Shown one piece after another: positions 46,669-56,223 of a DNA stretch of 64,000 nt. The stretch comes from Alphaproteobacteria bacterium (GTDB lineage Bacteria; Pseudomonadota; Alphaproteobacteria; JAJUGE01): NCBI GenBank assembly GCA_029268305.1, contig JAJUGE010000003.1, forward strand, positions 47,839 through 111,838. The letters run 5' to 3'. A program made the position numbers and the translations under genes. Each line of letters opens with the position of its first letter. Positions within the stretch are counted from its first letter, which is position 1. A model generated the notes under the pieces. The model had not been told where the DNA came from and searched no databases. It saw only the letters and a list, made by a program, of their open reading frames with translations.

Positions 46669-47994
46669 ATGCCTCTACGGGTGGATCGGCTGATCGCGGT
46701 CATGGCGATCGGGACGCTCTTCATGCCGGCGTTCCGGATCCGGACCGACACGATCGACCTGTACCTGCAATACGCCCTGCTCCCCCTGATACTGGCTCTC
46801 TGCGTCGCGGCCGGCACGAACCTGATCAGCAGGCGTCTCGGCCTTCTGCTGGCCGCCTTCGCCGGCCATTCCCTGCTCAGCGTCCTCCTGCTCGGCAATC
46901 CCGCCGGTGCAGCGGCACAGCAGTTGGTCGGCATCGCTGCCTTTACCCTGCTCTTCTACAACGTTGCCTGCGTCAATCGCTTCGATCCGACCCCTCTGTT
47001 TGCGATCTACACGTGGCTGTCGAAGCTCATTGCAGCGATAGCGATCGTTCAGTTCGCCTTCTTTCTCGCCGGCTTCCGCCCAGGTTACGATCTGGCATGG
47101 ACCGGCCTAGACTTCTACCAGAGCTACACGGCATCAGGGCTGCCCCGCATCCAATCCGTATTCGGTGAGCCGTCGCACTTCGCCCTGGCGATCAGCCCGG
47201 CAGTCTACCTGTCGGTCCTCACGCTGCTCGGCTCCGGTAACCGCTTTTGCGGTCGGCTCTGGTCCATCGTCATCCTCACCGCAACCGTACTTTCGTTTTC
47301 TGCCATGGCCTACCTCGCGATCGTGTTCGCCTTGTGCCTGGCCGGCTTGAGGCACGGCCCCTGGCGGAAGGCGATCGTCATGGCCGCGGCGGGCAGCGTC
47401 GTGATCGCGGCCTACGCGTTTGTCCCGGAAATCCGGCTGCGCGTCGACGATACGTTCCTCGTCTTCCTGCACCAGGACCCGCTGCAAAAGAACATCTCGA
47501 CGTTAACGCTGTACAACAACTGGCAGGTGGCACTGGGGAACCTGTTCGACTCCTACCTGCTGGGCGGAGGGCTTGGCTCGCACCCGATCGCGTTCGAACG
47601 GTATTCCACCTTGTCTTCGCTGGGCGGCCTGCCCTACTGGCTCGCTTCGCTCAACGCTCAGGACGCGAACTCGCTCCTGCTCCGGATCCTCTCCGAGCTC
47701 GGGCTGCCCGGCGTCGCGGTGCTCTCGGTCTTTCTGCTCTCGCACTTTGTGCCCGGCCAGCGCAAGGGCGGGCATAAAGGTTCCCCGCACGATGATGCCT
47801 GGCTGGTGTCGAACGCGGCCTTGACCTTCATCGCCATGGCTCTCGTCCGGCACGGCCACTACTTCGTGATGGGGACGCCGTTCTTCCTGCTGCTCTACTA
47901 TTACGCGCATCGTCACGCGCGTTTATCACAGTCGGCCCATCGGGATTTCGCGCCGCAGGACCCGGACGAAGCAGAACTTGCCGAGCCGGCCTGA
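46669..47994 (+). CDS. O-antigen polymerase/ligase-like polytopic membrane protein (Wzy-like)
   Basis: About 441 residues from MPLRVDRLIAV, predicted with ten or more transmembrane helices and a large polar loop in the region FVPEIRLRVDDTFLVFLHQD through NSLLLRILSELGLPG, which matches the Wzy/WaaL family's catalytic loop. Probably polymerises or ligates surface polysaccharide in the inner membrane. GGGGAAG is about 9 nt upstream; ATGs at 46612 and 46528 are alternatives. No other polysaccharide gene is nearby, so it stands alone. Confidence 0.75.
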   Translation: MPLRVDRLIAVMAIGTLFMPAFRIRTDTIDLYLQYALLPLILALCVAAGTNLISRRLGLLLAAFAGHSLLSVLLLGNPAGAAAQQLVGIAAFTLLFYNVACVNRFDPTPLFAIYTWLSKLIAAIAIVQFAFFLAGFRPGYDLAWTGLDFYQSYTASGLPRIQSVFGEPSHFALAISPAVYLSVLTLLGSGNRFCGRLWSIVILTATVLSFSAMAYLAIVFALCLAGLRHGPWRKAIVMAAAGSVVIAAYAFVPEIRLRVDDTFLVFLHQDPLQKNISTLTLYNNWQVALGNLFDSYLLGGGLGSHPIAFERYSTLSSLGGLPYWLASLNAQDANSLLLRILSELGLPGVAVLSVFLLSHFVPGQRKGGHKGSPHDDAWLVSNAALTFIAMALVRHGHYFVMGTPFFLLLYYYAHRHARLSQSAHRDFAPQDPDEAELAEPA

Positions 47995-48023
47995 GGGCGA
48001 GCCTTCGATTCGACCTTTTCCGG

Positions 48024-50435
48024 CTAGCGGCGCAGTGTGCCCCCGGTCGCTTTTTCCACCGCCTGGACGATCTTCGCCGATGCGGCTTCGATTTCCGCTT
48101 CCGTCAAGGTCGCGTGCAACGGCTGGAGCAGGACGCTGATCGCGATCGACTTGCTTCCGGCAGGCAGGCCCGGTCCGCTGTAGACGTCGAACACGGTCAC
48201 ATCCGACACGAGCTGCCGGTCCGCACTTCGCGCCGCGCGCATCACGCTCTGCGCCGCAACGCTATCCTCCACCACGAAGGCGAAGTCTCTCGATACGGCC
48301 TGGTACGGTGAAAGCTGCAGAGGCGCCCGGGCCTTGCCGGCGGCGCGCGCCTTCGGCAGTGGCACAGCGTCGAGAAACACTTCGAAGGCGACGGCGCCTT
48401 CGTCGAGATCGTAGGCTTCGGCCGTGCTCGGATGCACCTGGCCGAAATAGGCCAGCACGGTATCGCCGAGCTGAAGGGCGCCGGAGCGGCCCGGATGATA
48501 CCAATTGGGTGCGGTCGGGACCGCTTGCAGGCCGGCGACCGGCGCACCGCAGCCCTCCAGGACCGCGATGGCGTCAGCCTTCGCGTCGAAAGCGTCGACC
48601 GGCCGCGCCGCCTCGGCCCAGTGCTTGGGTGCGGTTTTCCCCCAGCGGACACCGGCGGCGACCAGGCTCTGGCCCCCGGGGGTCGCGTCGGTGAATTGCG
48701 GACCGACTTCGAAGAGGCCGGCATCGGCAAGGCCGCGATCGCTGTTCCGGCGTGCGGCGTCGAGCAGGTTCGGGAGCACCGAAGGCCGCATCGTGTCGAG
48801 ATCGGCGCTGATCGGATTGACGAGGCGAAGCTGCGGCGCACCACCGCCGAACCGAACCGCTTCGGCATGCGCCATGAACGAGAAAGTCTTCGCTTCGGCA
48901 AGCCCGCGTACCGCCAGCGTACGCCGCGCCTTCACCGGCAGCGTCTGAACCGGCGAGAGCGGCGGAGGCGGCAGCGTCGAGGTGCGCTCGAGCGGAACGA
49001 CGGGAATCTTCTCGTACCCGAAGACACGAAGGACTTCTTCGACGAGGTCGGCCTCGCCATGGATGTCCGGCCGCCACGGCGGCGGCACCACCCGAAGCGC
49101 ACTCCCATCGGTCTGAACTTCGAACCCGAGCGCGCGGAGAATCGACTCGCTCTCCCCGGCGCTCACCTCCACGCCGCCGAGTTGGGTCACCCGCTCGGGC
49201 CGCAGCTCGACCTCACGCCGCCATTGCGGCTCCGAACCGGCGATCACCGGCTCGCTCGCCTCGCCGCCGCACAGCTCGAGGATCATGCTGGTCGCGGCTT
49301 CCATCGCCGGGATAACCGCCGTCGGGTCGACGCCGCGCTCGAAGCGGTAACGAGCGTCGCTCACAATGCCGAGCTTGCGCCCGGTCGCCGCGGTCCGCAG
49401 CGGGTCGAACAGCGCGCATTCGAGGTAGACGTTCGTGGTCTCCTCGGTGCAACCCGTCGCCTCGCCACCGATCACGCCACCCAGCCCCTGCGGCCCACTA
49501 CCGTCGGCGACGACCGTGATCTGATCGTCGAGCTCGTACTCACGCCCGTCGAGTGCCAACAGCCGCTCACCGCTTCGCGCCAGGCGCACCACGACATCGC
49601 CGGTGAGTCGGTCGGCGTCGAAGACGTGCAGAGGCCGCGCCATGTCGAGCGTGAAATAGTTGGTGATGTCGACGAGGGCCGAGATCGGCCGGAGGCCGAC
49701 CGCCTTCAGCCGCTCGCGAAGCCAGCGCGGGCTCGGCCCGTTCCTGACGCCGCGGATGTAGCGACCGACGAACATCGGGCACGCGTCGCGTGCCTCCGGC
49801 GGAAACTCTAGGTGCACCCGGATGGGGCTCTCGAATGCGCCCTTGTTCTCGCCGCCCCAATGGTGGACTCGCTTCAGCGAGCCATACCCGGCCGCCGCGA
49901 GGTCCCGGGCGATCCCCCTCACGCCGGCGCAATCTCCCCGGTTAGGCGTGAGTCCGACGTCGATGACCGGGTCGTCGAGGCCGGCTACCCGCGCGAACGG
50001 CGCGCCGAGCGGCGAGTCCTCCGGCAGCTCGATGATTCCTTCGTGCTCGTCGGAGAGACCGAGCTCCCGCTCCGAGACGAGCATGCCGTTGCTCTCGACG
50101 CCGCGGATCTTCGACTTCTTCAGAAAGAGCCCCGTTCCGGGCACGGTGACGCCGGCGGGCGCGAACACGCCCATCATGCCGCTGCGTGCGTTCGGCGCTC
50201 CACAGACGACCTGCACATGCTCCTGCCCGGTGTCCACCACACAAACGCGGAGCCGATCTGCGTTCGGATGCTGCTCGGCCGAGATCACGCGCGCGACCGT
50301 GAAGGGCGCGAGCTCCTTGCCGCGGTCGTGCACCGCCTCGACCTCGAGCCCGAGCATGGTCAGCGCCCTGGCGATTTCCTCCAGGCCCGCGTCGGTGTCG
50401 AGGTGGTCGCGAAGCCACGAGAAGGTGAACTTCAT
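48024..50435 (-). CDS. pheT: phenylalanine--tRNA ligase beta subunit
   Basis: 803 residues: N-terminal tRNA-binding (EMAP-like) domain (about 40-150), B3/B4 editing domain, B5, catalytic-like core, and a C-terminal FDX-ACB anticodon-binding domain (from about 710). The start [20 protein letters not shown] is typical. Its ATG overlaps the pheS stop (ATGA). Confidence 0.98.
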   Translation of the reverse strand: MKFTFSWLRDHLDTDAGLEEIARALTMLGLEVEAVHDRGKELAPFTVARVISAEQHPNADRLRVCVVDTGQEHVQVVCGAPNARSGMMGVFAPAGVTVPGTGLFLKKSKIRGVESNGMLVSERELGLSDEHEGIIELPEDSPLGAPFARVAGLDDPVIDVGLTPNRGDCAGVRGIARDLAAAGYGSLKRVHHWGGENKGAFESPIRVHLEFPPEARDACPMFVGRYIRGVRNGPSPRWLRERLKAVGLRPISALVDITNYFTLDMARPLHVFDADRLTGDVVVRLARSGERLLALDGREYELDDQITVVADGSGPQGLGGVIGGEATGCTEETTNVYLECALFDPLRTAATGRKLGIVSDARYRFERGVDPTAVIPAMEAATSMILELCGGEASEPVIAGSEPQWRREVELRPERVTQLGGVEVSAGESESILRALGFEVQTDGSALRVVPPPWRPDIHGEADLVEEVLRVFGYEKIPVVPLERTSTLPPPPLSPVQTLPVKARRTLAVRGLAEAKTFSFMAHAEAVRFGGGAPQLRLVNPISADLDTMRPSVLPNLLDAARRNSDRGLADAGLFEVGPQFTDATPGGQSLVAAGVRWGKTAPKHWAEAARPVDAFDAKADAIAVLEGCGAPVAGLQAVPTAPNWYHPGRSGALQLGDTVLAYFGQVHPSTAEAYDLDEGAVAFEVFLDAVPLPKARAAGKARAPLQLSPYQAVSRDFAFVVEDSVAAQSVMRAARSADRQLVSDVTVFDVYSGPGLPAGSKSIAISVLLQPLHATLTEAEIEAASAKIVQAVEKATGGTLRR

Positions 50436-51511
50436 CGCGCCAGCCCCCCGGTCAGGCCCGGCACGTCCAGCGCCGCGAAACCATAGTGCCGAAGCCAGCG
50501 GAGGTCGGAATCGTACATCGTGCGCAGGTCGGGGATGCCGTATTTCAGCATCGCGATCCGCTCGATACCCATGCCGAAGGCAAAGCCCTGATATCGCGTC
50601 GGGTCGATGCCGCAGTTGGCCAGCACCTTGGGATGCACCATCCCGCAGCCCAGGATCTCGAGCCAGTCGCCGCCGCTGCCGATCTTCAGTGTCCCGCCCT
50701 CACGCGAACAACCGATGTCCACTTCGGCGGAAGGCTCGGTGAACGGGAAGTGGCTCGGCCGAAACCGCACCGGCAGATCGGAGACCTCGAAGAACGCGCG
50801 GCAGAACTCGATGAGACAGCCCTTGAGGTGTCCCATGTGGGTGGACTCGTCGATCAGCAGCCCCTCCACCTGGTGGAACATAGGCGAGTGCGTGGCATCG
50901 TGGTCCGAACGGTAGGTGCGCCCCGGGGCGATGATGCGGATCGGCGGCTGCATTTTCTCCATCGTCCGGATCTGTACCGGCGATGTGTGGGTGCGCAGCA
51001 CCGGGCGCGAGCCGTCCGGCCGCTCCCTCAGATAAAAGGTGTCCATCTCCTGCCGTGCCGGGTGCTCGGCCGGGATGTTCAACGCTTCGAAATTGTGCCA
51101 GTCGTCTTCGATATCCGGTCCTTCGGCGACGCTGAAGCCCATCTCGCCGAAGATGTCGATCAGCTCGTCCATGGTCTGGCTGATCGGATGGATGCGCCCG
51201 TCCGGCTGCGGTCGGTGCGGGAGGGTGATATCCACTCGCTCCGACCTCAAGCGCGTCTCGAGCTCGGCCCGTGCCAAGGATTCCCGGCGTGCCTCCAGCG
51301 CTGCGGCGACCTGGTCGCGAAGGCGATTGAGAGCCGCCCCCTTCTCGCGCCGCTCGTCGGGGGAAAGCCCGGCCAACGTCTTCATCAGGCCGGTGATCCT
51401 GCCCTTGCGACCGAGCTCCGCGACGCGGACAGCTTCCAACCCGGCCAGACTGTCGGCCGCCGAGATAGCAGCGAGAACGTCGTCTCGCACGCGTTCGAGA
51501 TCGTCCGTCAT
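50432..51511 (-). CDS. pheS: phenylalanine--tRNA ligase alpha subunit
   Basis: 359 residues, class II catalytic subunit. Motifs are [32 protein letters not shown] (motif 2), [20 protein letters not shown], and [18 protein letters not shown] (motif 3). An N-terminal coiled-coil arm contacts tRNA. Third gene in rpmI-rplT-pheS-pheT. Confidence 0.98.
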   Translation of the reverse strand: MTDDLERVRDDVLAAISAADSLAGLEAVRVAELGRKGRITGLMKTLAGLSPDERREKGAALNRLRDQVAAALEARRESLARAELETRLRSERVDITLPHRPQPDGRIHPISQTMDELIDIFGEMGFSVAEGPDIEDDWHNFEALNIPAEHPARQEMDTFYLRERPDGSRPVLRTHTSPVQIRTMEKMQPPIRIIAPGRTYRSDHDATHSPMFHQVEGLLIDESTHMGHLKGCLIEFCRAFFEVSDLPVRFRPSHFPFTEPSAEVDIGCSREGGTLKIGSGGDWLEILGCGMVHPKVLANCGIDPTRYQGFAFGMGIERIAMLKYGIPDLRTMYDSDLRWLRHYGFAALDVPGLTGGLAR

Positions 51512-51554
51512 GGCTCCAGTCCGGCAGTGGCGCGCGGGCGGCTGCCCGCGCGGG

Positions 51555-51920
51555 TCACGAGGCGGCGGCGATCGCCGACTGCGCCTGATCCACCAACGCC
51601 TTGAACGACTCTGGCTCGCGGACGGCGATGTCGGCGAGCACCTTGCGGTCGACCTCGATCCCGGCCTTGTGCATGCCGTTCATGAACTGCGAGTAGGTCA
51701 TGCCGTGCTCGCGGGCGGCAGCGTTGATCCGCTGGATCCAGAGCGCTCGAAAGTTCCGCTTGCGCGCGCGCCGGTCGCGGTAGGCGTATTGCAGCCCCTT
51801 CTCGACCCGCTGGATCGCTGCGCGGAAGGTGTTGTTGGAGCGCCCGCGGTAGCCGGACGCCATCTTGATGATCTTGCGGTGACGGGCGTGCGTCGTCGTG
51901 CCGCGCTTTGTTCTCGCCAT
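51555..51920 (-). CDS. rplT: 50S ribosomal protein L20
   Basis: 121 residues, start [19 protein letters not shown], with conserved [20 protein letters not shown]. Highly basic N-terminal extension binds 23S rRNA early in assembly. In other bacteria L20 represses its own operon; an L20 site could lie in the leader, but I cannot confirm one. Thirteen bases after rpmI. Confidence 0.98.
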   Translation of the reverse strand: MARTKRGTTTHARHRKIIKMASGYRGRSNNTFRAAIQRVEKGLQYAYRDRRARKRNFRALWIQRINAAAREHGMTYSQFMNGMHKAGIEVDRKVLADIAVREPESFKALVDQAQSAIAAAS

Positions 51921-51933
51921 GTCGCGTCCTCCG

Positions 51934-52131
51934 TCAGGCGTACGGCATGAACTTGAGGACGATGCGCTGATCGGGCTGACTCATCACCCGGGTGCCGCGT
52001 GCCGACCGCTTCATCTTCTGCGGGCGCCGGCGCAGCATGTGGCGCTTGTAGGCGTGGTTCATGAGCACCTTGCCGGTGCCCGTCACCCGAAAGCGCTTCT
52101 TGGCGCTGCTCTTCGTCTTCATCTTGGGCAT
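51934..52131 (-). CDS. rpmI: 50S ribosomal protein L35
   Basis: 65 residues from [20 protein letters not shown], ending [10 protein letters not shown], entirely normal for L35. First gene of the rpmI-rplT-pheST operon; infC is not upstream of it here. A good promoter lies about 102 bp upstream. Confidence 0.97.
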   Translation of the reverse strand: MPKMKTKSSAKKRFRVTGTGKVLMNHAYKRHMLRRRPQKMKRSARGTRVMSQPDQRIVLKFMPYA

Positions 52132-52232
52132 TTCGACCTCGACTCCTCTAAGGCGGATCGGCCAAACGGCCGCAGCGGCGGGCAGGCATGCCCCGGGCGC
52201 AAGGCCCGGCCCGACCACCGGAACAGACGCGG

Positions 52233-52261
52233 CTTATAGCGATCGAAGCGGGCGAAAACAA
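52233..52261 (-). promoter_or_regulatory. sigma-70-type promoter of rpmI operon
   Basis: On the minus strand, TTGTTT (52261-52256), 17-bp spacer, TATAAG (52238-52233). It leaves a leader of about 95 nt, GC-rich and able to form hairpins (for example around the run of GGGCC repeats near 52200), which is where L20 autoregulation would act. By motif only. Confidence 0.55.
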
Positions 52262-52382
52262 GGGCGGCGGCCACAATCAGGCTCGCGCCGGCACCCGCCA
52301 GCCAGCCGGCGGAGTGCCGAAGCTACAAGGAATTACGCGCCGACGCAGCATTCGCAGCCAGCGTGGCCAGCGTGAATGCCTC

Positions 52383-53543
52383 CTACCGTGCGTACTGCAC
52401 GGCGACCCGCCCGACGCGCTCGCGCGCCACGATCATCTTCGACACCTGGGCGGTGCCGTCGCCGATCTCCAGCCCCATCACGTCGCGGAGGCGTTGCTGG
52501 TGCGGCAGATCGCGGCTGTAGCCGAGATGGCCGTGCGTCAGAAGGCATTGGTGAATGGTGTCGACCGAGACTTTCGGCGCCCACCATTTGCACATGGCCG
52601 CCTCGGCGGTATGCGCCATGCCCTGGTCGCGCAGCCACAAGGTGCGGTAGCACAGCAGCCGGGCGGCAGCGATCTGCGTCTCGTATTCCGCGAGCGGAAA
52701 GGTCACGCCCTGGAACTCGGCGATCGATCGCCCGAACGCCTGGCGCTCGACCGTGTAGGGCCAGGTCTCGTCGATCGAGGCCTGCGCCGCGCCGATGCAC
52801 TGCAGGCCGATCAGCGCGCGGCTGTAGTCGAAACCCTGCATGACCTGGGTGAACCCGGCGCCCTCTTCCCCCACCATGGCCGAGGCGGGCACCCGCACGT
52901 CGTCGAACCAGATCGAGCCGCGGCCGACCGCGCGCGAGCCGAGATCGTCGTAGCTGGAGCGTGTGATGCCGGCGCTATCCAGGTCTACGAGAAAGGCGCT
53001 GACGCCCCGCGCCCCCTGCTCCTCGGTGCCGGTTCGCGCGGCTAGGAGGATCACGTCCGCCTGAGCCGCGAGCGAGATCGACGCCTTCTCGCCGCTCAGG
53101 CGCCAGTCGCGGCCGTCTCTGGTCGCCCGCAGACGGAGATGCGCGGCATCGGTTCCGCCCCGCGGTTCGGTGAGCCCGATGGCGACCAGAGTTTCACCCC
53201 TGGCCACGCGGGGAAGGAGCGCGCGCGCCGTTTCGGGTGCGGCATGGCGCGCGATGATCTGCCCACACAGCGAGCTCAGCAATTGCACGTAGGAGACGCT
53301 GAGGTCGCCGTACGCCATCTCCTCGACGATCAGGCCGGCGGTAACCCCGTCGACGCCGAGCCCGCCGTGCTCCTCGGGCAGGTCGGCGCCGATCAGTCCC
53401 AGGGAGCCCATCTCCCGCACGAGCTCCCGCCCGAGACGCCCCTCCTCTTCGCGCGCCCTGAAGCCCGGCAGAAGCCGCTCGCGTGCGAAGCGCCGCGCCG
53501 CCTCCTGCAAGGCCTTCTGGTCCTCGCTCAACCCGAAGTCCAT
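52383..53543 (-). CDS. acyl-CoA dehydrogenase
   Basis: 386 residues, FAD-dependent, with ALQEAARRFARERLLPGFRA, AIGLTEPRGGTDAAHL (flavin motif 1), and a C-terminal GLEIGDGTAQVSKMIVARER. Where medium-chain enzymes have the catalytic Glu (YEGT) this protein has Asp (GDGT), as seen in some alicyclic-ring acyl-CoA dehydrogenases; the substrate is unknown. GGAGG is 6 nt before the ATG at 53543. Divergent from the SDR-VOC-CaiB-amine-oxidase genes across 147 bp, probably a linked pathway. Confidence 0.92.
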   Translation of the reverse strand: MDFGLSEDQKALQEAARRFARERLLPGFRAREEEGRLGRELVREMGSLGLIGADLPEEHGGLGVDGVTAGLIVEEMAYGDLSVSYVQLLSSLCGQIIARHAAPETARALLPRVARGETLVAIGLTEPRGGTDAAHLRLRATRDGRDWRLSGEKASISLAAQADVILLAARTGTEEQGARGVSAFLVDLDSAGITRSSYDDLGSRAVGRGSIWFDDVRVPASAMVGEEGAGFTQVMQGFDYSRALIGLQCIGAAQASIDETWPYTVERQAFGRSIAEFQGVTFPLAEYETQIAAARLLCYRTLWLRDQGMAHTAEAAMCKWWAPKVSVDTIHQCLLTHGHLGYSRDLPHQQRLRDVMGLEIGDGTAQVSKMIVARERVGRVAVQYAR

Positions 53544-53690
53544 CGGTTCCTCCCGTCTCGACATTCCAGGCTCGATTGCGGCCAGTCTGCCACATGCTCG
53601 GGCTTTGCGCTTGGGCCGGAGGACGCCTCTGGCTATTCTTCCGGAGCCCATGGCTACCGCCCACGAAGCCGGAACGCGGAGTCGTCCGAC

Positions 53691-54590
53691 ATGACAGAAC
53701 AGGTGCGGCGATACGGCTTTTCCGACGAGGAGCTGCTGACCGTCCCCACGGTGTTCCGGAACGATCTGCTCGCGGGCAGCGTCGTGCTGGTCTCAGGCGG
53801 CGGCAGCGGTCTCGGCAAGGCGATCGCCTGCCTGGCGGGCCGTCTCGGCGCCACGCTGGTGCTCACCGGCCGAAACAGGGAGCGGCTGGAAGCGACCCAG
53901 AGTCTTTTCCAGGGGGCAGGCATCGCGACCGAGATCCGGGATTTCACCATCCGCGATGCAGAGGCGGTCGACGCCGCGATCCGCGACGTGTGGGAACGGC
54001 ACGGCCGGCTCGACGTGCTCGTCAACAATGCGGGCGGCCAATATCCGCAAGCCGCCATCGATTTCAGCGTGAAAGGCTGGAATGCCGTCGTCGACACGAA
54101 CCTCAACGGCACCTGGTACATGATGCAGGCGGCGGCGCGGCGCTGGCGCGACTCCGGCACGCCCGGCAACATCGTCAACATCGTCGCCGACATCTGGCGG
54201 GGCATGCCGCAGATGGCGCACACCGCCGCGGCGCGCGCCGGCGTCGTCTACCTGTCGAAGACGGTGGCGGTGGAATGGGCGCCGCTTGGCATCCGCGTGA
54301 ACTGCGTCGCTCCCGGCTGCTGCGAAACATCCGCCTTCGGCCGCTATCCACCCGAGGGCGCGGCATCGTTCGAGCAGTCGAACCCGATGAAGCGCTCTGG
54401 CGACGCGCAGGACGTGGCGGAGGCGGTGATCTACCTCGCCGCCTCGTCGGGAAAGTTCGTTACCGGCGAGGTGCTGACGGTCGACGGCGGGCAGCAGCTG
54501 TGGGGCGATCCCTGGGCCGCGGGCCGGCCGCGCTGGTTCGAGCTGGATTATCCCGCTGCGCGGCTTTCCAACCACGGGGAGCGCGCATGA
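53691..54590 (+). CDS. SDR family oxidoreductase lacking the usual Tyr-Lys pair
   Basis: 299 residues of short-chain dehydrogenase fold. Coenzyme motif is LVSGGGSGLGKAIACLAG; NNAGG and DTNLNGTWYMMQ follow. In the place of YxxxK the segment reads MAHTAAARAGVVYLSKTVAV, so by alignment Tyr is Thr and Lys is Arg. This resembles the 2,4-dienoyl-CoA reductase type of SDR, which also departs from the YxxxK rule. Probably reduces an enoyl- or dienoyl-CoA with NADPH (inference). Stop overlaps the VOC gene start (ATGA). Confidence 0.85.
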   Translation: MTEQVRRYGFSDEELLTVPTVFRNDLLAGSVVLVSGGGSGLGKAIACLAGRLGATLVLTGRNRERLEATQSLFQGAGIATEIRDFTIRDAEAVDAAIRDVWERHGRLDVLVNNAGGQYPQAAIDFSVKGWNAVVDTNLNGTWYMMQAAARRWRDSGTPGNIVNIVADIWRGMPQMAHTAAARAGVVYLSKTVAVEWAPLGIRVNCVAPGCCETSAFGRYPPEGAASFEQSNPMKRSGDAQDVAEAVIYLAASSGKFVTGEVLTVDGGQQLWGDPWAAGRPRWFELDYPAARLSNHGERA

Positions 54591-54994
54591 CGGACAATCC
54601 CCTGCAGGGCGCGACGCTTCGCATCGCCCGGCCGACCGATCGCATGGCCGAGGTCACCGCCTTCTACCGCGACGCGCTCGGCCTCAGCGTGTTGTCCAGC
54701 TTCGAAAATCACGCCGGCTTCGACGGGGTGATCCTGGGCTTCCCGAATGCTCCCCATCATCTCGAGTTCACCCGTTCGCATGAGCAGGCCGCCGGCGATG
54801 CACCCGGCGAGGAACATCTCCTGGTCTTCTACCTGCCGGACAAGGTCGCCTGGGCAAAGGCGGTGGCGCGCTTGCGCCGGCATGGACACCATCCGGTCCC
54901 CGCCGCCAATCCCTACTGGGAGCGCGAAGGCTTGACCTTCGAAGACCCCGACGGCTACCGCGTCGTTCTCCAGCAAGCTCCCTGGCACCTCTGA
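54587..54994 (+). CDS. VOC family protein (glyoxalase-fold)
   Basis: 135 residues with paired beta-alpha-beta-beta-beta units: MAEVTAFYRDALGLSVLSSF, NAPHHLEFTRS (His and Glu candidate metal ligands), and GLTFEDPDGYRVVLQQAPW (second Glu/Asp). Metal-dependent isomerase, epimerase or dioxygenase; unassigned. Coupled to the SDR gene, 17 bp before the CoA-transferase gene. Confidence 0.85.
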   Translation: MTDNPLQGATLRIARPTDRMAEVTAFYRDALGLSVLSSFENHAGFDGVILGFPNAPHHLEFTRSHEQAAGDAPGEEHLLVFYLPDKVAWAKAVARLRRHGHHPVPAANPYWEREGLTFEDPDGYRVVLQQAPWHL

Positions 54995-55011
54995 CATCGG
55001 AGCAGCACAGC

Positions 55012-56223
55012 ATGCCGGGCCCTCTCGACGGCATTCGCGTCCTCGACCTGACCTCGGTCCTGCTCGGGCCGTATGCGACGATGATGCTCGGCGACATGGG
55101 CGCCGACGTGATCAAGGTCGAAGGTCCGGAAGGTGACACCACGCGGACCACCGGCCCTGCCCGAAATCCCGGCATGGCCTCGTTCTTCCTGTCCGCGAAC
55201 CGCAGCAAGCGAAGCATCGCCCTCGATCTGAAACAGGAAGCGGCGCGAGAAGCGCTGATGCGCCTGGTGGATGGCGCCGACGTCTTCCTTCACAGCATCC
55301 GGCCGCGGGCGATCGAACGCCTCGGCTTCGGACCCGAAGCCGTCCGTGCGCGCAACCCGTGCATCGTCTACGCCGGCATCCACGGGTTCGGCGACCGCGG
55401 GCCATACGCCAATCGCCCAGCCTACGACGACATCATCCAGGGCGGCAGCGGTCTCGCCGGCCTGATGCAGACCGTCTTGGGCGAGCCGCTCTACACGCCC
55501 ATGGTGGCAGCGGACAAGACCTGCGGCCTGATGACCCTGAACGCAGTCCTGGCGGCCCTTCTTCACCGTGAGCGCACGGGCCAGGGACAGGCGGTCGAGA
55601 TCCCGATGTTCGAGACGATGGTCCACTTCAACCTGATGGAGCATTCGTTCGGACACGTCTTCGATCCGCCGCTCGGGCCGATGGGCTATTCGCGCATGCT
55701 GGCGAAGTGGCGCCGCCCGTACCCGACCGCCGATGGCCACCTCTGCATGCTGGCATACAACGATCGTCAGTGGCGCCGCTTCGTCACCGAGGCCGGCCGG
55801 CCCGAGCTCGCCGAAGACCCGCGTTACGCCGACCTCGGCGCGCGCTCGGCGAACATCGAGGAGGTCTATGCCCTGATCGGCGAAATGCTGGCAACGCGCA
55901 CGACCGCCGAATGGATCGAGGCGCTGGAGCGCCTGGAAATCCCGCACATGCGGGTGAACCGGCTCGAGGACCTCCAGGAGGATCCGCACCTGAAGGCGAT
56001 CGGGTTCTTCCGCGAGGTCGATCACCCGACGGAAGGCCGACTGACCTTCACCGACGTGCCCGTCCGCTTTTCAGAGACGCCCGCGGACTTCGGTCATCCG
56101 CCCCCGCCGCTTGGACAGCACACGGCAGAACTGCTGATGGAAGCCGGCTACAGCAGGGGCGAAGTCGACCGCCTGCTCGAATCCGGCGCTGCCCTCACCG
56201 TCGATCACGATATTCGAGGCTGA
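55012..56223 (+). CDS. CaiB/BaiF family III CoA-transferase
   Basis: 403 residues with the family's start LDGIRVLDLTSVLLGPYATM, the GADVIKVEGPEGDTTR strand, RSKRSIALDLKQE, and HGFGDRGPYANRPAYDDIIQ; the Asp in the latter (P-A-Y-D) is the covalent carboxylate nucleophile position. It transfers CoA between small carboxylic acids. Adjoins the amine oxidase gene without a gap. Confidence 0.93.
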   Translation: MPGPLDGIRVLDLTSVLLGPYATMMLGDMGADVIKVEGPEGDTTRTTGPARNPGMASFFLSANRSKRSIALDLKQEAAREALMRLVDGADVFLHSIRPRAIERLGFGPEAVRARNPCIVYAGIHGFGDRGPYANRPAYDDIIQGGSGLAGLMQTVLGEPLYTPMVAADKTCGLMTLNAVLAALLHRERTGQGQAVEIPMFETMVHFNLMEHSFGHVFDPPLGPMGYSRMLAKWRRPYPTADGHLCMLAYNDRQWRRFVTEAGRPELAEDPRYADLGARSANIEEVYALIGEMLATRTTAEWIEALERLEIPHMRVNRLEDLQEDPHLKAIGFFREVDHPTEGRLTFTDVPVRFSETPADFGHPPPPLGQHTAELLMEAGYSRGEVDRLLESGAALTVDHDIRG

